Positions 1 to 9,367 are shown, numbered from the stretch's first letter. The stretch: 64,000 nucleotides of DNA from Mucispirillum schaedleri ASF457 (GCF_000487995.2 NZ_CP097562.1:1237001-1301000), one strand, 5' to 3'. Notes: generated by a model from the sequence alone, not told the origin. Program-made: numbers and translations.

Positions 1-103
1 CCAAAAGTATATATTTTTGAATAATTATTTTTGGGTTGTAACAGAGTTTCTTATTGTAAAATATACTATACATCTTTAAAAAAATTCTTTATATTAATTG
101 ACT

Positions 104-1273
104 ATGAAAAAGGAAATTATAAAAAATTTGGAAATAACAGATACAGCTTATGGTGGAGCTGGTGTTGGCAGAAGTGAAAGCGGGCAGGTAATATTTGTGC
201 AGAAAACTGTGGAAGGCGATATAGTAGAAGCAGAAATATTTGATGATAAAAAAAGTTTTGCTTTTGCACGCCTTATTAAAATAGTTAAGCCATCACATTT
301 GAGAGTTAAACCATTATGCTCTGCAGCTGATATATGTGGCGGCTGTTCTTTTGCTCATATTGATTATGAAGCACAAAAAAATATAAAAAAACACATAGTA
401 TTAAACCAGTTTAGAAAATATAAGCATAATATGCCTGAAATAAAAATTGTGGAAAGCAGCAGTAAAGAATACAGGCTGAGAGCAACAGCAAGAAGCAGAA
501 ATGGCAAAATTGGTTTTTTTGAGCATGGCACAAATAAACTTGTTATGGCAGAAAAATGTCCTGTAATTAAAGAAAGTCTTTATAAGAAAATGAAAGAATT
601 TGCAGAGATTAATAACTTATCTGGTGAAATATATGCAATAGAAAATGATGAGGGGTTATCGCTTGCAGATATAAGGGCAGAAAGTATTGATTATAAACAT
701 ATAGGCAGTTTTGAAGGGGTATGTATAAATAATAAAAAATATGGTTGTTCAAATATAGCTTTTAATACAGCTTATGGAGCCGTGCAGGTTACACACAAAT
801 CATTTTTTCAGGCAAATAGGTATTTACTAAATGATTTTCAAGAGTATGCTTCAAGTCTTGTATCAAATAGTTTAGATATTGTGGAGCTTTATGCTGGTTC
901 TGGTTTTTTTACATGTGCATTAATGGCAAAAGGCAGAGTGGAAGCATGTGAATATGAGCAGGTTTCAGCAAATTTAGGCAGGCAGTCAGGTTATAATATA
1001 AAAATCAGTGACAGCGGCATATTTTTATCAAAAATCAAAAAATGTGACTGCATTTTTTTAGACCCGCCTAGAAATGGTGCAGATAAAAAAGTAATAGAAC
1101 ACATAAAAAGATTACATCCTTATGAGATAATATATGTTTCATGCAACCCGATTACTCTTGCCCGCGATATAATAAGGCTTGAAGAAAAATATAAAATAAC
1201 TGATTTTACACTATATGATATGTATCCTGATACTTATCATATAGAAAGTGTTGTAAGGCTTCAAAGGATATAG
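104..1273 (+). CDS. TrmA/RlmD-family RNA 5-methyluridine methyltransferase
   Basis: Class I SAM-dependent methyltransferase that makes 5-methyluridine in rRNA or tRNA. An N-terminal TRAM-like domain (about residues 1-60) is followed by a 4Fe-4S motif with Cys at about 72, 78, 81 and 152 (CGGC core), then the methyltransferase fold. A FLDPPR motif and the SCNP motif near residue 350 hold the catalytic Cys. At 389 residues it is at the short end for RlmD, so whether the target is 23S rRNA or another uridine is not decided. A TTG lies two codons upstream in frame; ATG 104 is preferred, although no clear Shine-Dalgarno (SD) sequence is seen. First gene of a tightly packed plus-strand run. Confidence 0.88.
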   Translation: MKKEIIKNLEITDTAYGGAGVGRSESGQVIFVQKTVEGDIVEAEIFDDKKSFAFARLIKIVKPSHLRVKPLCSAADICGGCSFAHIDYEAQKNIKKHIVLNQFRKYKHNMPEIKIVESSSKEYRLRATARSRNGKIGFFEHGTNKLVMAEKCPVIKESLYKKMKEFAEINNLSGEIYAIENDEGLSLADIRAESIDYKHIGSFEGVCINNKKYGCSNIAFNTAYGAVQVTHKSFFQANRYLLNDFQEYASSLVSNSLDIVELYAGSGFFTCALMAKGRVEACEYEQVSANLGRQSGYNIKISDSGIFLSKIKKCDCIFLDPPRNGADKKVIEHIKRLHPYEIIYVSCNPITLARDIIRLEEKYKITDFTLYDMYPDTYHIESVVRLQRI

Positions 1274-1274
1274 T

Positions 1275-1742
1275 ATGAAAATAACTGTAAATTATATAAG
1301 CAATGTATTTTTAGCTGTTATTTTAGCAGTTATTCCATATACTGCATTGATTAAATTATTTATTAAAAATAATGATACACCATTTTTAAATGTTGAAATG
1401 GTTTTAATTATTATATTAAATATTATAGTATATATTTCAGCTGTTACAGGTCTTGAAACAGCAGAAAATAAAGCAAAGGAAAATGGTATAAAAACTCATC
1501 TTTCGGCGGCTCTGTTTATCCTTATGGTGCTGCCTGTAATATTAAAATATATTATAGGCATGATGATTGCTGTAATACCAGAATTAATACATTATAACAT
1601 TACAAGGGCAGATGATGTTATATTGATTATATATACAATTATTCTTTTAACTGCATTTTTTAAATATTCACATAAAGCAGGATATTTTTTAACACCGCTT
1701 TTAATTTATCATATATATTCAGCTTTTCAGTATACGGGGTAA
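1275..1742 (+). CDS. hypothetical integral membrane protein
   Basis: A 155-residue protein made almost wholly of hydrophobic segments, at about residues 8-29, 41-60, 75-101, 113-129 and 134-152, joined by short charged loops. I recognise no family. It starts one base after the stop of the RNA methyltransferase and ends four bases before rdgB, so it is probably cotranscribed with them. It has no signal peptide distinct from the first membrane segment. It is a real gene by codon use and packing; its function is unknown. Confidence 0.7.
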   Translation: MKITVNYISNVFLAVILAVIPYTALIKLFIKNNDTPFLNVEMVLIIILNIIVYISAVTGLETAENKAKENGIKTHLSAALFILMVLPVILKYIIGMMIAVIPELIHYNITRADDVILIIYTIILLTAFFKYSHKAGYFLTPLLIYHIYSAFQYTG

Positions 1743-1745
1743 ACT

Positions 1746-2321
1746 ATGGTTTTATATGTAGCAACAAAAAATCAAGGGAAAATAAAAGAAATAAATAAAA
1801 TTATGGAACGAGCAGATATTATATGCAAATCTTTTCCTGATATGGAAGATGTGGAAGAAACAGGTAATACTTTTGAAGAAAATGCAAAAATTAAGGCTGA
1901 TTTTTTATCTTCTAAGTTAAAAGATGAATATGTAATAGCAGATGATTCAGGCTTATCAGTTGATGCTTTAAATGGAGCACCGGGCATTTATTCTGCTAGA
2001 TATTCAGGCACTCATGGTGATGATAAAGCCAATAATATAAAGATATTAAAGGAAATGCAGGAGAAAAAAGACAGGAAATGCAGGTTTATTTGCGCAATAG
2101 CTCTGTCAAAAAATGGTAAAACTGTTAAAACATTTCATGGAGAGCTTGAAGGTGAAGTAGGGTATGAAGAAAGGGGTGAAAATGGTTTTGGGTATGACAG
2201 CATATTTTTACTGCCAAATGGAAAAACTACAGCAGAAATAGAACATAATGAAAAAAATAAAATAAGCCACAGATATAAAGCATTAGAAAAATTAAGAGAT
2301 TATCTGAATAAAGTAATATGA
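1746..2321 (+). CDS. rdgB: RdgB/HAM1 XTP/dITP pyrophosphatase
   Basis: Hydrolyses ITP, dITP and XTP to monophosphates, cleansing the nucleotide pool of deaminated purines. Family marks are the N-terminal ATKNQGKIKE substrate motif, the ADDSGL metal-site motif near residue 65, SARYSG shortly after, the GFGYDSIF segment in the C-terminal half and the final SHR motif. The length, 191 residues, is typical. The stop overlaps the start of the downstream penicillin-binding protein gene (ATGA), implying translational coupling. Confidence 0.95.
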   Translation: MVLYVATKNQGKIKEINKIMERADIICKSFPDMEDVEETGNTFEENAKIKADFLSSKLKDEYVIADDSGLSVDALNGAPGIYSARYSGTHGDDKANNIKILKEMQEKKDRKCRFICAIALSKNGKTVKTFHGELEGEVGYEERGENGFGYDSIFLLPNGKTTAEIEHNEKNKISHRYKALEKLRDYLNKVI

Positions 2322-4228
2322 AAAAATTAATTGCAGTTTTTATTATTTTGTTTGTTTTGCAGCTTGCAGCAGGTCTTGCTTTATATATTCATTCAGAAGT
2401 TGAATATATAAAAGTATATGTGCCTGAAACAGATAATATTGCTGCATATAATGATACAATAGCTTTTACTGTTTACGGGCAGAATGATTTTGTAATGTAT
2501 CAAAAATATTATGTCAGGCAGGAAAAGCTCCGTGGCGATTATGATATATCTCAGATTATGCCAATGGTGGAAATCCTGATAAATGAAAGATATAATACAG
2601 TAAAAGAGCAGGGTATAGAAAGGTGGAAAAAGATAATATTAAATTATCAGGGCATAGAGCCGTTCTCTCTGGAAGCTGCTGCATATCTTCATTATACAGA
2701 TATGCTTATATCTAAAAGCAGGCTTTCCGGTTTTAAAAAAGAGCTTTTACGCTGGTATACTATTGATAAGCTGCATAACCAATACAGCAGAGTAGGAATT
2801 ACCAAGCTTTTTTTAGACAGTTCTAACTATGCAGAAAATATTTATGGAATAGCTGCAGCATCAAAATATTATTTTAATAAAGATATAAAAGAAATCAACT
2901 ATTTACAGACTGCTTTTTTATTATCTGTAATATCTTTTTCAAATAAACATTATGACCCTGTAAAAGATTATCAGGAGTTAGACAGGAAAGCACGCAGTAT
3001 TTTAAATAAACTTTATCAGCAGAATATTATATCATCCAGCAGGCTGGCAGAATATATGGCAATGTCTATTAAATTAGAGCCTGAAAATATAAAGATAGTG
3101 GAGCCTGCATATTTAAATGGAGTATTTAAACAGATAGCAGATATTAAAGAGATAAAAGAAAATCTTGGAAAAAAGAATATAGAAATATATACAGGTTATA
3201 ATGAAAAGGCAAATCTTGCAGCAAGAAGTGCATTGAATGAGTATTTTAAAGATAAAGATGATAAGCTGCAGGCAGCTTTTGTTCTGATTAATAATAATAC
3301 TCAGGAGATAATGGCAGCAATAGGCAGCAGACAGTATGATACAAAGGTTAATAGAGCACTAACTACATCAAGGCAGATGGCTTCTACATTTAAGCCAGTT
3401 GTATTTTTAGCAGCCTTTGAAAAAGGAATAAAGCCATCAGACCAGATTATAGACATGCCTTATGATTTCAGGGTAGGCGATATAATATACAGACCAAACA
3501 ATTATAATGGTTATTTTATGGGAAAAATTCCTATCCGCTATGCTTTTACATATTCTCTTAATAATTCAACAGTAAAACTTGCAGAGCATGTTGGGCTTGA
3601 TTATATATGTGAATTAAGTAAGTCAATGGGTATGAATGATGAAGTTAAACCATTTTATGCTATGGCTTTGGGTGCATTTCCTGCTACCCCATTGACTGTT
3701 GCTCAAATTTATTCTACAATAGGCAATATGGGGGAGTATAAAAAGGCTGTCCTTGCAACAGGGTATAAAATCAGCAGTAAGTATGTAGATTTAAGGCCAC
3801 AGGGTGAGAGAGTAGTTTCTGCTGAGGCTGCATATCAGACATTATATATTATGCAGACAGTAGCAAGCAGAGGCACAGCACGAGGAGCAAACCTGCTTAA
3901 AGGCACAGGTGCTAAAACTGGCACATCTAATGATACAAAAGATGCTTGGACTGCCACTGTTTTTGGTGATTATACAGCAGTAGTGTGGGTTGGCTATGAT
4001 GATTTAAGCCCTATAACTTATGCAGGCAGTGGTGGAAGGCTTGCTGCCCCTGTAATATCTTCATTTCAGCGGAAATATTTTGGAGCAGATGCTGAATTTT
4101 CATTCAAGACACCTAAAAATATTGTATATAAAAGAGTAAATGCAAGAACAGGATATTTAACAAACAAGAAAAATACTGGCACATATTTAGAAGCATATAA
4201 TAAAAATAAACTTCCTAAGTATGAATAA
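2318..4228 (+). CDS. Penicillin-binding protein, PBP1-like, with degenerate glycosyltransferase half
   Basis: Membrane-anchored peptidoglycan synthase homologue of 636 residues, with one N-terminal membrane segment (about 3-23). The C-terminal transpeptidase is complete in its motifs: S356-T-F-K, S413-L-N and K533-T-G. Residues about 80-215 align by pattern with the end of a GT51 domain (an ENIYGIAAASKYYF-like stretch). However, the catalytic EDxxF/H region and the GGSTI..Q motif that GT51 enzymes share are not recognisable. It is therefore likely a transpeptidase with an inactive glycosyltransferase remnant; this is an inference from motifs only. ATGA overlap with rdgB. Confidence 0.85.
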   Translation: MKKLIAVFIILFVLQLAAGLALYIHSEVEYIKVYVPETDNIAAYNDTIAFTVYGQNDFVMYQKYYVRQEKLRGDYDISQIMPMVEILINERYNTVKEQGIERWKKIILNYQGIEPFSLEAAAYLHYTDMLISKSRLSGFKKELLRWYTIDKLHNQYSRVGITKLFLDSSNYAENIYGIAAASKYYFNKDIKEINYLQTAFLLSVISFSNKHYDPVKDYQELDRKARSILNKLYQQNIISSSRLAEYMAMSIKLEPENIKIVEPAYLNGVFKQIADIKEIKENLGKKNIEIYTGYNEKANLAARSALNEYFKDKDDKLQAAFVLINNNTQEIMAAIGSRQYDTKVNRALTTSRQMASTFKPVVFLAAFEKGIKPSDQIIDMPYDFRVGDIIYRPNNYNGYFMGKIPIRYAFTYSLNNSTVKLAEHVGLDYICELSKSMGMNDEVKPFYAMALGAFPATPLTVAQIYSTIGNMGEYKKAVLATGYKISSKYVDLRPQGERVVSAEAAYQTLYIMQTVASRGTARGANLLKGTGAKTGTSNDTKDAWTATVFGDYTAVVWVGYDDLSPITYAGSGGRLAAPVISSFQRKYFGADAEFSFKTPKNIVYKRVNARTGYLTNKKNTGTYLEAYNKNKLPKYE

Positions 4229-4369
4229 AGATATAATATAATAAATGAAACTTTGGGTGCGATTTAAAGTATTACTGCATTATAATTTTTGCATTGTGTT
4301 AAGCAATGTAAAACCAGCATAGTTGGAAAAATTTTTTTGTCAGATATATCTCTAAAAGTGAGTAGATTT

Positions 4370-4903
4370 ATGGAAAATTTAAAGAATAAACAAGACCGTA
4401 TTTATCTAACAGGATTTATGGGGACAGGCAAAAGCACAGCAGGTGCATATTTAAGCCGTGTTACTTCCCGCAGAGTTATTGATACAGACAGCCTTATTGA
4501 AAAAGAAACAGGTATGAGTATCGCTGAAATTTTTAAATTACATGATGAAGCTTATTTTAGGAAGCTTGAACGAAGTGTATTAACAAGCACTTTTCAGTTA
4601 CAGAATGTTATCATAGCAACAGGTGGCGGGCTGCCCTGCTATAAAGATAATATGAAGCTTATTAATGCAAACGGCATTTCTGTATGCCTTATGGCACGGC
4701 CTGATGTGATAATATCCAGATTATCATTTGAAAAAAATATCCGTCCACTGCTTATGGGAGAAGATAGAATAGATAAATTAAATTTACTTATGCAAAAAAG
4801 AGTGTATTATTATATATCAGCAGATATATTAGTAGATACATCAGATAAATCTATTGATGAAATAGTAAAATATATATGTGCAGAGGCAGGGATTAAAAAA
4901 TGA
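4370..4903 (+). CDS. aroK: Shikimate kinase
   Basis: Phosphorylates shikimate at the 3-hydroxyl in aromatic amino acid synthesis. A Walker A motif GFMGTGKST lies at residues 15-23, DTD near 38-40 binds Mg/shikimate, the GGG motif is in ATGGGLP, and RPLL is the lid-region arginine motif. I chose ATG 4370, which gives 177 residues, normal for the family. A longer reading frame from a TTG at 4289 would add 27 residues with no homology pattern. The stop overlaps the aroB start (ATGA), so the two pathway steps are coupled. Confidence 0.93.
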   Translation: MENLKNKQDRIYLTGFMGTGKSTAGAYLSRVTSRRVIDTDSLIEKETGMSIAEIFKLHDEAYFRKLERSVLTSTFQLQNVIIATGGGLPCYKDNMKLINANGISVCLMARPDVIISRLSFEKNIRPLLMGEDRIDKLNLLMQKRVYYYISADILVDTSDKSIDEIVKYICAEAGIKK

Positions 4904-5940
4904 AAAGCATTACAGTAAATATTTTAGAAAATAAAACAAATTACAATATATTTATAGGCAGTGATTTTATTGGGGATAAACTTGCCAAGTATGAAAAAGA
5001 TGGTGCTTATTTTATTATAGACAGTAAAGTTGCATCTTTGTATAAAAATATCATTCCAAAAGAGCGTGTATTTTTATTTCAGGCAGCAGAGAAAAATAAA
5101 ACATTTTTAAGTCTTGAAAAAATGCTTGATTTTTTAAGGCAGCATAATGCTTTAAGAGATTCTACACTTGTTTCAGTTGGCGGCGGCATAACTGGTGATG
5201 TGGCAGCTTTTGCAGCTTCAGTATATATGCGTGGTATTAAGCTTATTCAAGTCCCTACAACGCTTTTGGCAATGGTAGATTCCAGTGTTGGTGGCAAAAC
5301 AGCAGTTAATTTTAAAGGAATAAAAAATAATATTGGCTCTTTTTATCAGCCAGGTATGGTGTTAATTGACAGCAATTTTTTAGACAGTTTAACTGATAAA
5401 GAATATTTAAACGGACTTGTAGAATCTATTAAAATAGCAGCCATTAGAGATAAAGAATTTTTTGAATATATTAATGCAAATAAAAGCAGTATCTTAAAAC
5501 GCTCAAAAGCAATAATGGAATATATAATTGCTGAATCATGCAGGTTAAAAGCAGAGATAGTAGAGCAGGATGAAAAAGAGGCTGGCATTAGAAAACTGCT
5601 TAATTTTGGTCATACAGCAGCTCATGGTATAGAAAGTGATTCTAATTATAAAATTCATCATGGATTTGCAGTTGCATTAGGTATGATATATGAATCAAAA
5701 TATGCTTTACAAAATGGCTATACTGATAAAGAAACATACGAAGCAGTATATGGTTTATTAAAATCACTTAAATATCCAACTCATTATGAGCCAAAAGATA
5801 TAGATAAAATGCTTGAAGCTGTATCAAAAGATAAAAAAGCAGGCAAGAATGGTATAAGTGTGGCATTTTCTGGCAAAAATATGCAGGGGATTATTATAAA
5901 TGATATAAAACCAAAAGAATTAATTGACTTATTTCTATAA
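4900..5940 (+). CDS. aroB: 3-dehydroquinate synthase
   Basis: NAD- and metal-dependent conversion of DAHP to 3-dehydroquinate, the second step of the shikimate pathway. Recognisable are the GGGITGD nucleotide-binding motif, the PTTLLAMVDSSVGGK block (about residues 119-135), the Zn-binding Glu in NGLVE, and two histidine motifs, NFGHTAAHGIE and HHGFAVALG. The length of 346 residues is typical. It follows aroK with a 4-base overlap; aroQ, another step of the pathway, lies two genes downstream. Confidence 0.96.
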   Translation: MKSITVNILENKTNYNIFIGSDFIGDKLAKYEKDGAYFIIDSKVASLYKNIIPKERVFLFQAAEKNKTFLSLEKMLDFLRQHNALRDSTLVSVGGGITGDVAAFAASVYMRGIKLIQVPTTLLAMVDSSVGGKTAVNFKGIKNNIGSFYQPGMVLIDSNFLDSLTDKEYLNGLVESIKIAAIRDKEFFEYINANKSSILKRSKAIMEYIIAESCRLKAEIVEQDEKEAGIRKLLNFGHTAAHGIESDSNYKIHHGFAVALGMIYESKYALQNGYTDKETYEAVYGLLKSLKYPTHYEPKDIDKMLEAVSKDKKAGKNGISVAFSGKNMQGIIINDIKPKELIDLFL

Positions 5941-5971
5941 ATAAAAGTAATATATATAAACTGCTATATTA

Positions 5972-6033
5972 GTTTTAGATAAGGAAAAGATATAATTTCT
6001 GCATTTTTATAATCTAAAATCCTTATCTAAAAC
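5972..6033. repeat. Perfect 14-bp inverted repeat (long hairpin) between aroB and the TPR gene
   Basis: GTTTTAGATAAGGA at 5972-5985 is repeated in inverse at 6020-6033, with a 34-base loop that is itself partly self-complementary. Outside the perfect arms, TATTAG/CTAATA pairs extend the stem with a bulge. It ends about 15 bases before the SD of the next gene. It may be a terminator-like or RNA-processing hairpin for the aroKB transcript; it lacks the T-run of a classical terminator. Confidence 0.6.
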
Positions 6034-6062
6034 AATTCTAATATAAGTAAGGGGTGCAGCTG

Positions 6063-7847
6063 GTGGACGAAAGGACACATGCTCGCTATATGTCTGATAT
6101 AGCTTATTTTCTTTCAAAAATGGAAGCAGAGCCTAATTCTGGTTATTTTATACCTATTGCATTAGCATATAATAAACTGGAAAAATATGACGAAACAATA
6201 GCAATGTGTAAAACAGCTGTTGAGCGTTTTCCATCAAACTGTGCTGCTAAAACTTTTCTTGCAGAAGCCTATGTTTATAAAGGTTTTTTTGACCAGGCAC
6301 GAGACCTGCTTTTTGATGTTACAGCAGAAGATGACAATAACTACAAGGCTTTAAAACTGCTTGGTATTATCTGCAAAGAGAAAGGGGATAATACAGAAGC
6401 TCTTAAATATCTAACAGGTGCATTTATCCGCAGCCCAGAAGATGAAGAAGTCCGCAACATGATTGATGAGCTTGGGGGGACATTAAACCCTGTTGAAATA
6501 TATGATGAGCGGATGAAACGACAGTCTCAAAATGCAGCAGACAGCGAAGAGGATGAAGAATTAAAAACATATCAGGAAATAGATAAACGAATTAGAAATG
6601 CAGAAATTATCATGGCAGATTTAGTGTCAGATACATCTATTAATGCTAGAAATTATGATGATGAAGAAGATGATTTTCACTCTGATAACCCTGATGACTA
6701 TATGCCATTAATTACGCAGCATGAAGAAGAGGATGAAAGCCTTTCTGATAATCCTGATGATTTCCTGCCACAAATTACTACATCAGAAGAAAGTGAAGAA
6801 TTAGAACCTGCTGAAACTTTATCAAATGAAGAAGAAAGTCAACGAGATGACTTATTATCAGCATTACAGGAAGAAGATGAGCTTTCTGAAACATCAGAAG
6901 AGAGTGCAGCAGATGATTTGCTTTCAGCTTTATCAAATGGTGATGAAAGCCAAGATGATGATTTATTATCAGCATTACAGGAAGAAGATAAGCTTTCTGA
7001 AACATCAGAAGATGGTGCAGCAGATGATTTGCTGTCAGCTTTATCAAATGATAACGAAAGCCAAGATGATGATTTACTATCAGCATTACAGAAAGAATAC
7101 GAGCTTTCTGAAACATCAGAAGATGGTGCAGCAGATGATTTACTGTCAGCTTTATCAAATGATAACGAAAGCCAAAATGATGACTTACTATCAGCATTAC
7201 AGGAAGAAGATAAGCTTTCTGAAACATCAGAAGATGGTGCAGCAGATGATTTGCTGTCAGCTTTATCAAATGATGATGAAAGCCAAGATGATGATTTATT
7301 ATCAGCTTTGCAGGAAGACAATGAGCCTTATGAAATAAATGAAACAATATCAGAAACAGAAGCAGATACAGAAGAAGCAAAAGATAATGCAGAGTTTTTA
7401 CCAGAAACAGCAGAAGAAAATACAGAAGAAACATTAGAAAATATAGAAGATAGTCAAGATATAATAGATATTCCAGAAGAAAATGCAGATATTAAAGATA
7501 ATACAGATGAAAGCATGCCAGCAGATAATGAATATAATGAACTTCTTAATAAACAGGTGCCGTCATCTATTGAAAATATGACTTATAATGATATGATAGA
7601 CGATGATTTTCAGTATGGCAGAATAGTTGATGAAAGCTATAAGGATAGTGATAATCCACCTATTGATTTAGGAGAATCTGCACCATTTACTCAAGGAGAT
7701 ATTATGGATGAAATATTAAGTGCAGTTGGTATGACTCACGATGATATGGCAGATGATGAAAGAATAGATATATCAGAAAAAGATAGAAAACTTATGCGGC
7801 TTGAAAACTTTTTAGAAAAAGTTCAGCATAATAAGGAAAGCAGATGA
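6063..7847 (+). CDS. TPR protein with long acidic tandem-repeat region
   Basis: Residues about 10-130 form tetratricopeptide-type helices (repeated A..Y...K....A motifs). Everything after about residue 150 is highly acidic and low in complexity, including four 36-residue copies plus a partial one of a DDLLSAL..EDE unit. No signal peptide or membrane segment is seen, so it is probably cytosolic, perhaps a scaffold. A GTG at 6054 is also in frame, but the SD AAGGGG (6049-6054) sits 8 bases before the GTG at 6063, so 6063 is preferred. It lies between aroB and aroQ and overlaps aroQ by four bases. Function unknown. Confidence 0.75.
   Translation: MDERTHARYMSDIAYFLSKMEAEPNSGYFIPIALAYNKLEKYDETIAMCKTAVERFPSNCAAKTFLAEAYVYKGFFDQARDLLFDVTAEDDNNYKALKLLGIICKEKGDNTEALKYLTGAFIRSPEDEEVRNMIDELGGTLNPVEIYDERMKRQSQNAADSEEDEELKTYQEIDKRIRNAEIIMADLVSDTSINARNYDDEEDDFHSDNPDDYMPLITQHEEEDESLSDNPDDFLPQITTSEESEELEPAETLSNEEESQRDDLLSALQEEDELSETSEESAADDLLSALSNGDESQDDDLLSALQEEDKLSETSEDGAADDLLSALSNDNESQDDDLLSALQKEYELSETSEDGAADDLLSALSNDNESQNDDLLSALQEEDKLSETSEDGAADDLLSALSNDDESQDDDLLSALQEDNEPYEINETISETEADTEEAKDNAEFLPETAEENTEETLENIEDSQDIIDIPEENADIKDNTDESMPADNEYNELLNKQVPSSIENMTYNDMIDDDFQYGRIVDESYKDSDNPPIDLGESAPFTQGDIMDEILSAVGMTHDDMADDERIDISEKDRKLMRLENFLEKVQHNKESR
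6846..7308. repeat. 108-bp in-frame tandem repeat inside the TPR gene
   Basis: Four full copies begin at 6846, 6954, 7062 and 7170, with a partial fifth from 7278. Each copy encodes 36 residues containing DDLLSAL twice. Copies differ by a few bases, mostly conservative at the protein level. The unit is a multiple of three, so copy-number change would lengthen or shorten the acidic region without breaking the frame. Confidence 0.9.
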
Positions 7848-8275
7848 ATATATTAGTGATTAATGGACCAAATATTAATATGCTTGGCAAGAGAGAGCCA
7901 GATAAATATGGACAAATAAGTTTTTATGAGCTTGAAGATTTAGTAAGAGAGCAGGCAGAAAAATATGATATGGATATAGATTTCTTTCAGTCAAATTCTG
8001 AAGGGGACATAGTGGACTGCATACAAAAATCAGCAGGATATGACGGCATTATACTTAATGCAGGAGCATATACCCATACAAGTATAGCTATAAGGGATGC
8101 TCTGCTTTCTATTAATGCAAAGTTTATAGAAGTGCATCTTTCAAATGTGTTTGCAAGAGAGCCTTTCCGTCATCATTCATATCTTTCAGATATTGCTCTT
8201 GGTGTAATAGCAGGTTTCAGGGAAGATTCTTATTTAATGGCAGTAGATTATTTTGCAAATGGAGTATGGCAATGA
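7844..8275 (+). CDS. aroQ: Type II 3-dehydroquinate dehydratase
   Basis: Dehydrates 3-dehydroquinate to 3-dehydroshikimate. Type II signature: N-terminal NGPNINMLGKREPDKYG with the lid Arg and catalytic Tyr, FFQSNSEGD, the NAGAYTHTS substrate loop, and EVHLSN with the catalytic His. The length, 143 residues, is typical of the dodecameric enzyme. It starts inside the last codon of the TPR gene (ATGA) and is itself overlapped by the next gene. Confidence 0.96.
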   Translation: MNILVINGPNINMLGKREPDKYGQISFYELEDLVREQAEKYDMDIDFFQSNSEGDIVDCIQKSAGYDGIILNAGAYTHTSIAIRDALLSINAKFIEVHLSNVFAREPFRHHSYLSDIALGVIAGFREDSYLMAVDYFANGVWQ

Positions 8276-9330
8276 TAACAAGAATTGCAGCAGTTCAAAG
8301 AGAATTACGCAGTCTTGATATACCTGCTGTTCTCATTACAAACTTAACTGATGTAAGATATTTAAGCGGTTTTACAGGCACTACTGCATATATGCTTGTA
8401 GATATAGAGAAAGCAGTATTTTTTACAGACAGCAGATACAGTATTCAGGCAGCAGAAGAAGTTTCTGAAAATATTATTGTAGAGATTGTCAGCGATTATT
8501 CAAGCATTTATAAAGAGAGATGTTCGTTTTTTAAAAAAATATTATTACAGCCATCATGCTCTATAAATATCAGTTCAAAAATAGCTGCTCAGGGAGTAGA
8601 AATATATCTTGATGAAAAAGATTTTATGCAGAAACTTCGTATGATAAAAGATAATTCTGAAATATCATTAATAAAAGAGCAGTATCATTTGGCAGGCACA
8701 GCATTTCTTCGTGCATTAAAATTATTTAAATATGGCACAAGTGAAAAATCATGGGCAGCAGCATTAGAGTATCATATGAAAATGCTTGGAGCTAAGGGAG
8801 AAAGTTTTGAAACTATTGTGGCTTCTGGTGTTCGCGGTGCAATGCCACACGGCACAGCTTCTGCTAAAAAAGTTAATGAAAATGAACCTGTTATTATAGA
8901 TTTTGGAAGCCGTGATATATATACAAGTGATTATACAAGAATGATATATGCAGGAAATGATGAAGAAGTATTAAAGGTTATTGATATTGTCCGCTCAGCT
9001 TTGGAAAAGGCAGTAGACAGCATTGAAGAAGGCATAATGTGCAGTGATATTGATAATACTGCCCGTTCCTACATAGAAGAACAGGGATATGGTTCATATT
9101 TTAAACATTCATTAGGTCATGGCGTAGGGATAGATGTCCATGAACTTCCAGTATTAAAGCCAAAAAGTGATTTTTTAATTGAAGATAATATGATATTTAC
9201 AGTAGAGCCGGGTATATATCTGCCAGAAAAATTTGGTGTCCGCTTAGAACAGACTGTTTTAATAAATAATGGCAAGCCTGAAATAATAAGCTCAATTCTT
9301 GATAGATATGTATATAATTTAATAGATTAA
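8272..9330 (+). CDS. M24-family Xaa-Pro aminopeptidase
   Basis: Dimetal aminopeptidase that removes residues N-terminal to proline. A creatinase-like N-terminal domain (about 1-125) precedes the pita-bread catalytic domain. Metal ligands are visible as IIDFG and SDYTRM (two Asp), HSLGHGVGIDVHE (His), TVEPGIY (Glu) and VRLEQTV (Glu). The SD GGAG at 8261-8264 is 7 bases from ATG 8272, which also overlaps the aroQ stop as ATGA; the earlier ATG at 8266 is too close to that SD. Length of 352 residues, like YpdF/PepQ-type enzymes. Confidence 0.9.
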   Translation: MITRIAAVQRELRSLDIPAVLITNLTDVRYLSGFTGTTAYMLVDIEKAVFFTDSRYSIQAAEEVSENIIVEIVSDYSSIYKERCSFFKKILLQPSCSINISSKIAAQGVEIYLDEKDFMQKLRMIKDNSEISLIKEQYHLAGTAFLRALKLFKYGTSEKSWAAALEYHMKMLGAKGESFETIVASGVRGAMPHGTASAKKVNENEPVIIDFGSRDIYTSDYTRMIYAGNDEEVLKVIDIVRSALEKAVDSIEEGIMCSDIDNTARSYIEEQGYGSYFKHSLGHGVGIDVHELPVLKPKSDFLIEDNMIFTVEPGIYLPEKFGVRLEQTVLINNGKPEIISSILDRYVYNLID

Positions 9331-9333
9331 AAT

Positions 9334-9367
9334 AATAAAACAGTTTTTTATGTTTGTTTTATTTTTC
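9334..9367 (+). terminator. Probable AT-rich terminator after the M24 peptidase
   Basis: Inverted repeat AATAAAACA (9334-9342) and TGTTTTATT (9355-9363), followed by Ts. The stem is A/T-rich and so weak, but it sits directly after the stop codon at the end of the operon. The remaining spacer to 9575 is AT-rich with no gene or structure I can support. Confidence 0.5.

Noticed and set aside
6846-7308. Regularly spaced repeats as a possible CRISPR array
   Set aside because: The unit is 108 bp, fully in frame with a coding sequence, with no unique spacers. No CRISPR array was seen in the window.
6778-7434. Long open frames on both strands across the TPR-gene repeats
   Set aside because: They exist only because a regular acidic repeat lacks stops in other frames; their products are His/Leu-, Lys/Gln- or Ser-rich low-complexity mirrors of the real gene.
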